Of a DNA stretch of 7,557 bases, positions 6,690 to 7,557 are shown in pieces. The translations under genes were made by a program, and so were the position numbers. This stretch comes from Flavobacteriaceae bacterium. GTDB lineage: Bacteria > Bacteroidota > Bacteroidia > Flavobacteriales > Flavobacteriaceae. How positions within the stretch are numbered: position 1 is the stretch's first letter; the number at the start of each line of letters is the position of its first letter. The stretch spans positions 1 through 7,557 of the forward strand of contig JAAZVG010000071.1 of NCBI GenBank assembly GCA_018623655.1. Reading direction: 5' to 3'. The notes under the pieces were generated by a model. That model did no database searches. It was given only the letters and a program-made list of their open reading frames with translations, and was not told where the DNA came from.

Positions 6690-7550
6690 TTACCCGTTTA
6701 GCGCCTCAGCCCCTCCTACAATTTCTAGGATTTCATTGGTAATTGCTGCTTGGCGCGCTTTGTTATAGGTAAGTTTCAGCTGGTCTCTGAGCTCTTTGGC
6801 GTTGTCTGTTGCCTTATGCATTGCCGTCATTCTCGCTCCGTGCTCACTAGCAAAAGAGTCTCTAACCGCTTTGTACAGCTGTATTTTGAGTGACTTCGGA
6901 ATAAGTTCATTCACTATTTCCTCTGCCGATGGCTCAAAAATATACTCCTCTGAGGTTGTTTCTGTAGCATCTCCTTCTGCTAACATAGGTAAGAACGCTT
7001 CGTTCTTAACAATTTGAGTTGCTGCGTTTTTGAATGAGTTATATATTAATCTAATCTCATCGTATTGCTCTGCAATAAAAGCATCTATCAGCTCATTCGC
7101 CACAATCGCAGAAGCATCAAAAGTTAGATCATCAAAGATTGAGCTATGGTCTCCAGCTCTATTAGCTCCTTTAAGGCCGTCTGCCGCTTTCTTTCCGATA
7201 GTTAAAATTTCTACCAATACCTCTTTGCCATAAGACTCAGATGCCGCTTTAACCGCTTTAATAACGTTGGTATTAAAAGCCCCACAAAGCCCTCGGTTGG
7301 AACTAATAGCTACTAGAAGCACCTTTTTGGTTGCTCGCTTTTCAGCATATCCGTTATCTGTACCTTCTTCGAGATTTTGTCCTAAACCGGCCAATAAAAA
7401 AGAAAGTTTATCAGCGTAGGGGCGCATAGCAACAATAGCATCTTGAGCTTTCTTCAGCTTTGCTGCAGAAACCATTTTCATAGCACTGGTAATCTGCATG
7501 GTTGAAGAAACCGACGATATTCTGTTACGTATTTCCTTTAAGTTAGCCAT
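6690..7550 (-). CDS. atpG: F1Fo ATP synthase gamma subunit
   Basis: This 286-residue protein is the central rotor shaft of F1, turning inside the alpha3-beta3 ring to couple proton flow to ATP synthesis at the inner membrane. The N-terminal helix (MANLKEIRNRISSV, then MQITSAMKMVSAAKL at 18-32) and the C-terminal helix (MTAMHKATDNAKELRDQL at 241-258, then YNKARQAAITNEILEIVGGA at 262-281) are the conserved coiled coil that fills the F1 cavity. The globular part carries SSNRGLCGAFN (83-93), close to the usual SDRGLCG motif. Length is normal. A low-similarity acidic segment (about 192-210) is a known variable region. The start at ATG 7550-7548 is the family start; only seven bases precede it in the window, and atpA is expected next upstream. 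Promoter and regulation lie outside the window. Confidence 0.97.
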   Translation of the reverse strand: MANLKEIRNRISSVSSTMQITSAMKMVSAAKLKKAQDAIVAMRPYADKLSFLLAGLGQNLEEGTDNGYAEKRATKKVLLVAISSNRGLCGAFNTNVIKAVKAASESYGKEVLVEILTIGKKAADGLKGANRAGDHSSIFDDLTFDASAIVANELIDAFIAEQYDEIRLIYNSFKNAATQIVKNEAFLPMLAEGDATETTSEEYIFEPSAEEIVNELIPKSLKIQLYKAVRDSFASEHGARMTAMHKATDNAKELRDQLKLTYNKARQAAITNEILEIVGGAEALNG

Positions 7551-7557
7551 AAAGCCC

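Noticed and set aside
1..7557. Search for a defence system, CRISPR array, insertion sequence, tRNA/rRNA gene or riboswitch
   Set aside because: I saw no spaced direct repeats, terminal inverted repeats with transposase, cloverleaf or known aptamer pattern. The genes are core metabolism and envelope functions.

Overview
The window looks like a chromosomal core region of a member of the Bacteroidota, probably a Flavobacteriales-like lineage. Four things point there: an HU-CCDC81 DNA-binding-fold membrane protein, a DUF4292 lipoprotein next to an EnvC-like LytM protein, a flippase-dut-nucleotidyltransferase run downstream of atpG, and start codons that lack clear Shine-Dalgarno sequences. I see no mobile element, CRISPR array, RNA gene or sign of recent transfer. 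Nearly every base belongs to a gene.

Layout. Positions 1-145 (minus strand) hold the first 48 codons of a gene that leaves the window on the left. A short divergent intergenic region (146-234) carries a plausible Bacteroidota-type promoter pointing right. Two plus-strand genes follow, one base apart: a membrane-anchored HU-CCDC81 protein (235-891) and a hotdog acyl-CoA thioesterase (893-1408). Two bases later the thioesterase meets, tail to tail, a seven-gene minus-strand block covering 1411-7550. In transcription order the block is atpG, a small lipoprotein, a 14-helix polysaccharide flippase, dut, a sugar-phosphate nucleotidyltransferase with a beta-helix tail, a DUF4292 lipoprotein, and an EnvC-like degenerate LytM protein.

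How the genes fit together. From the flippase to the end, the minus block is packed tightly enough to be one translationally coupled unit: a 14-base overlap, an 11-base gap, then two 4-base ATGA overlaps. Apart from atpG (energy) and dut (nucleotide sanitation), its products act in envelope building: precursor activation, lipid-linked glycan transport, outer-membrane lipoprotein function and cell-wall hydrolase activation. The HU-CCDC81 protein on the other strand belongs to a family that normally ends in a peptidoglycan-binding SPOR domain. It may therefore also be linked to the wall, although here that domain is missing.

No clearly new system is visible. The points most worth a second look are the missing SPOR domain, the complete loss of metal ligands in the LytM domain, the small lipoprotein with a TTG start directly behind a perfect inverted repeat, and the direct NTase-DUF4292 junction where related genomes, as I recall, carry a TPR gene.
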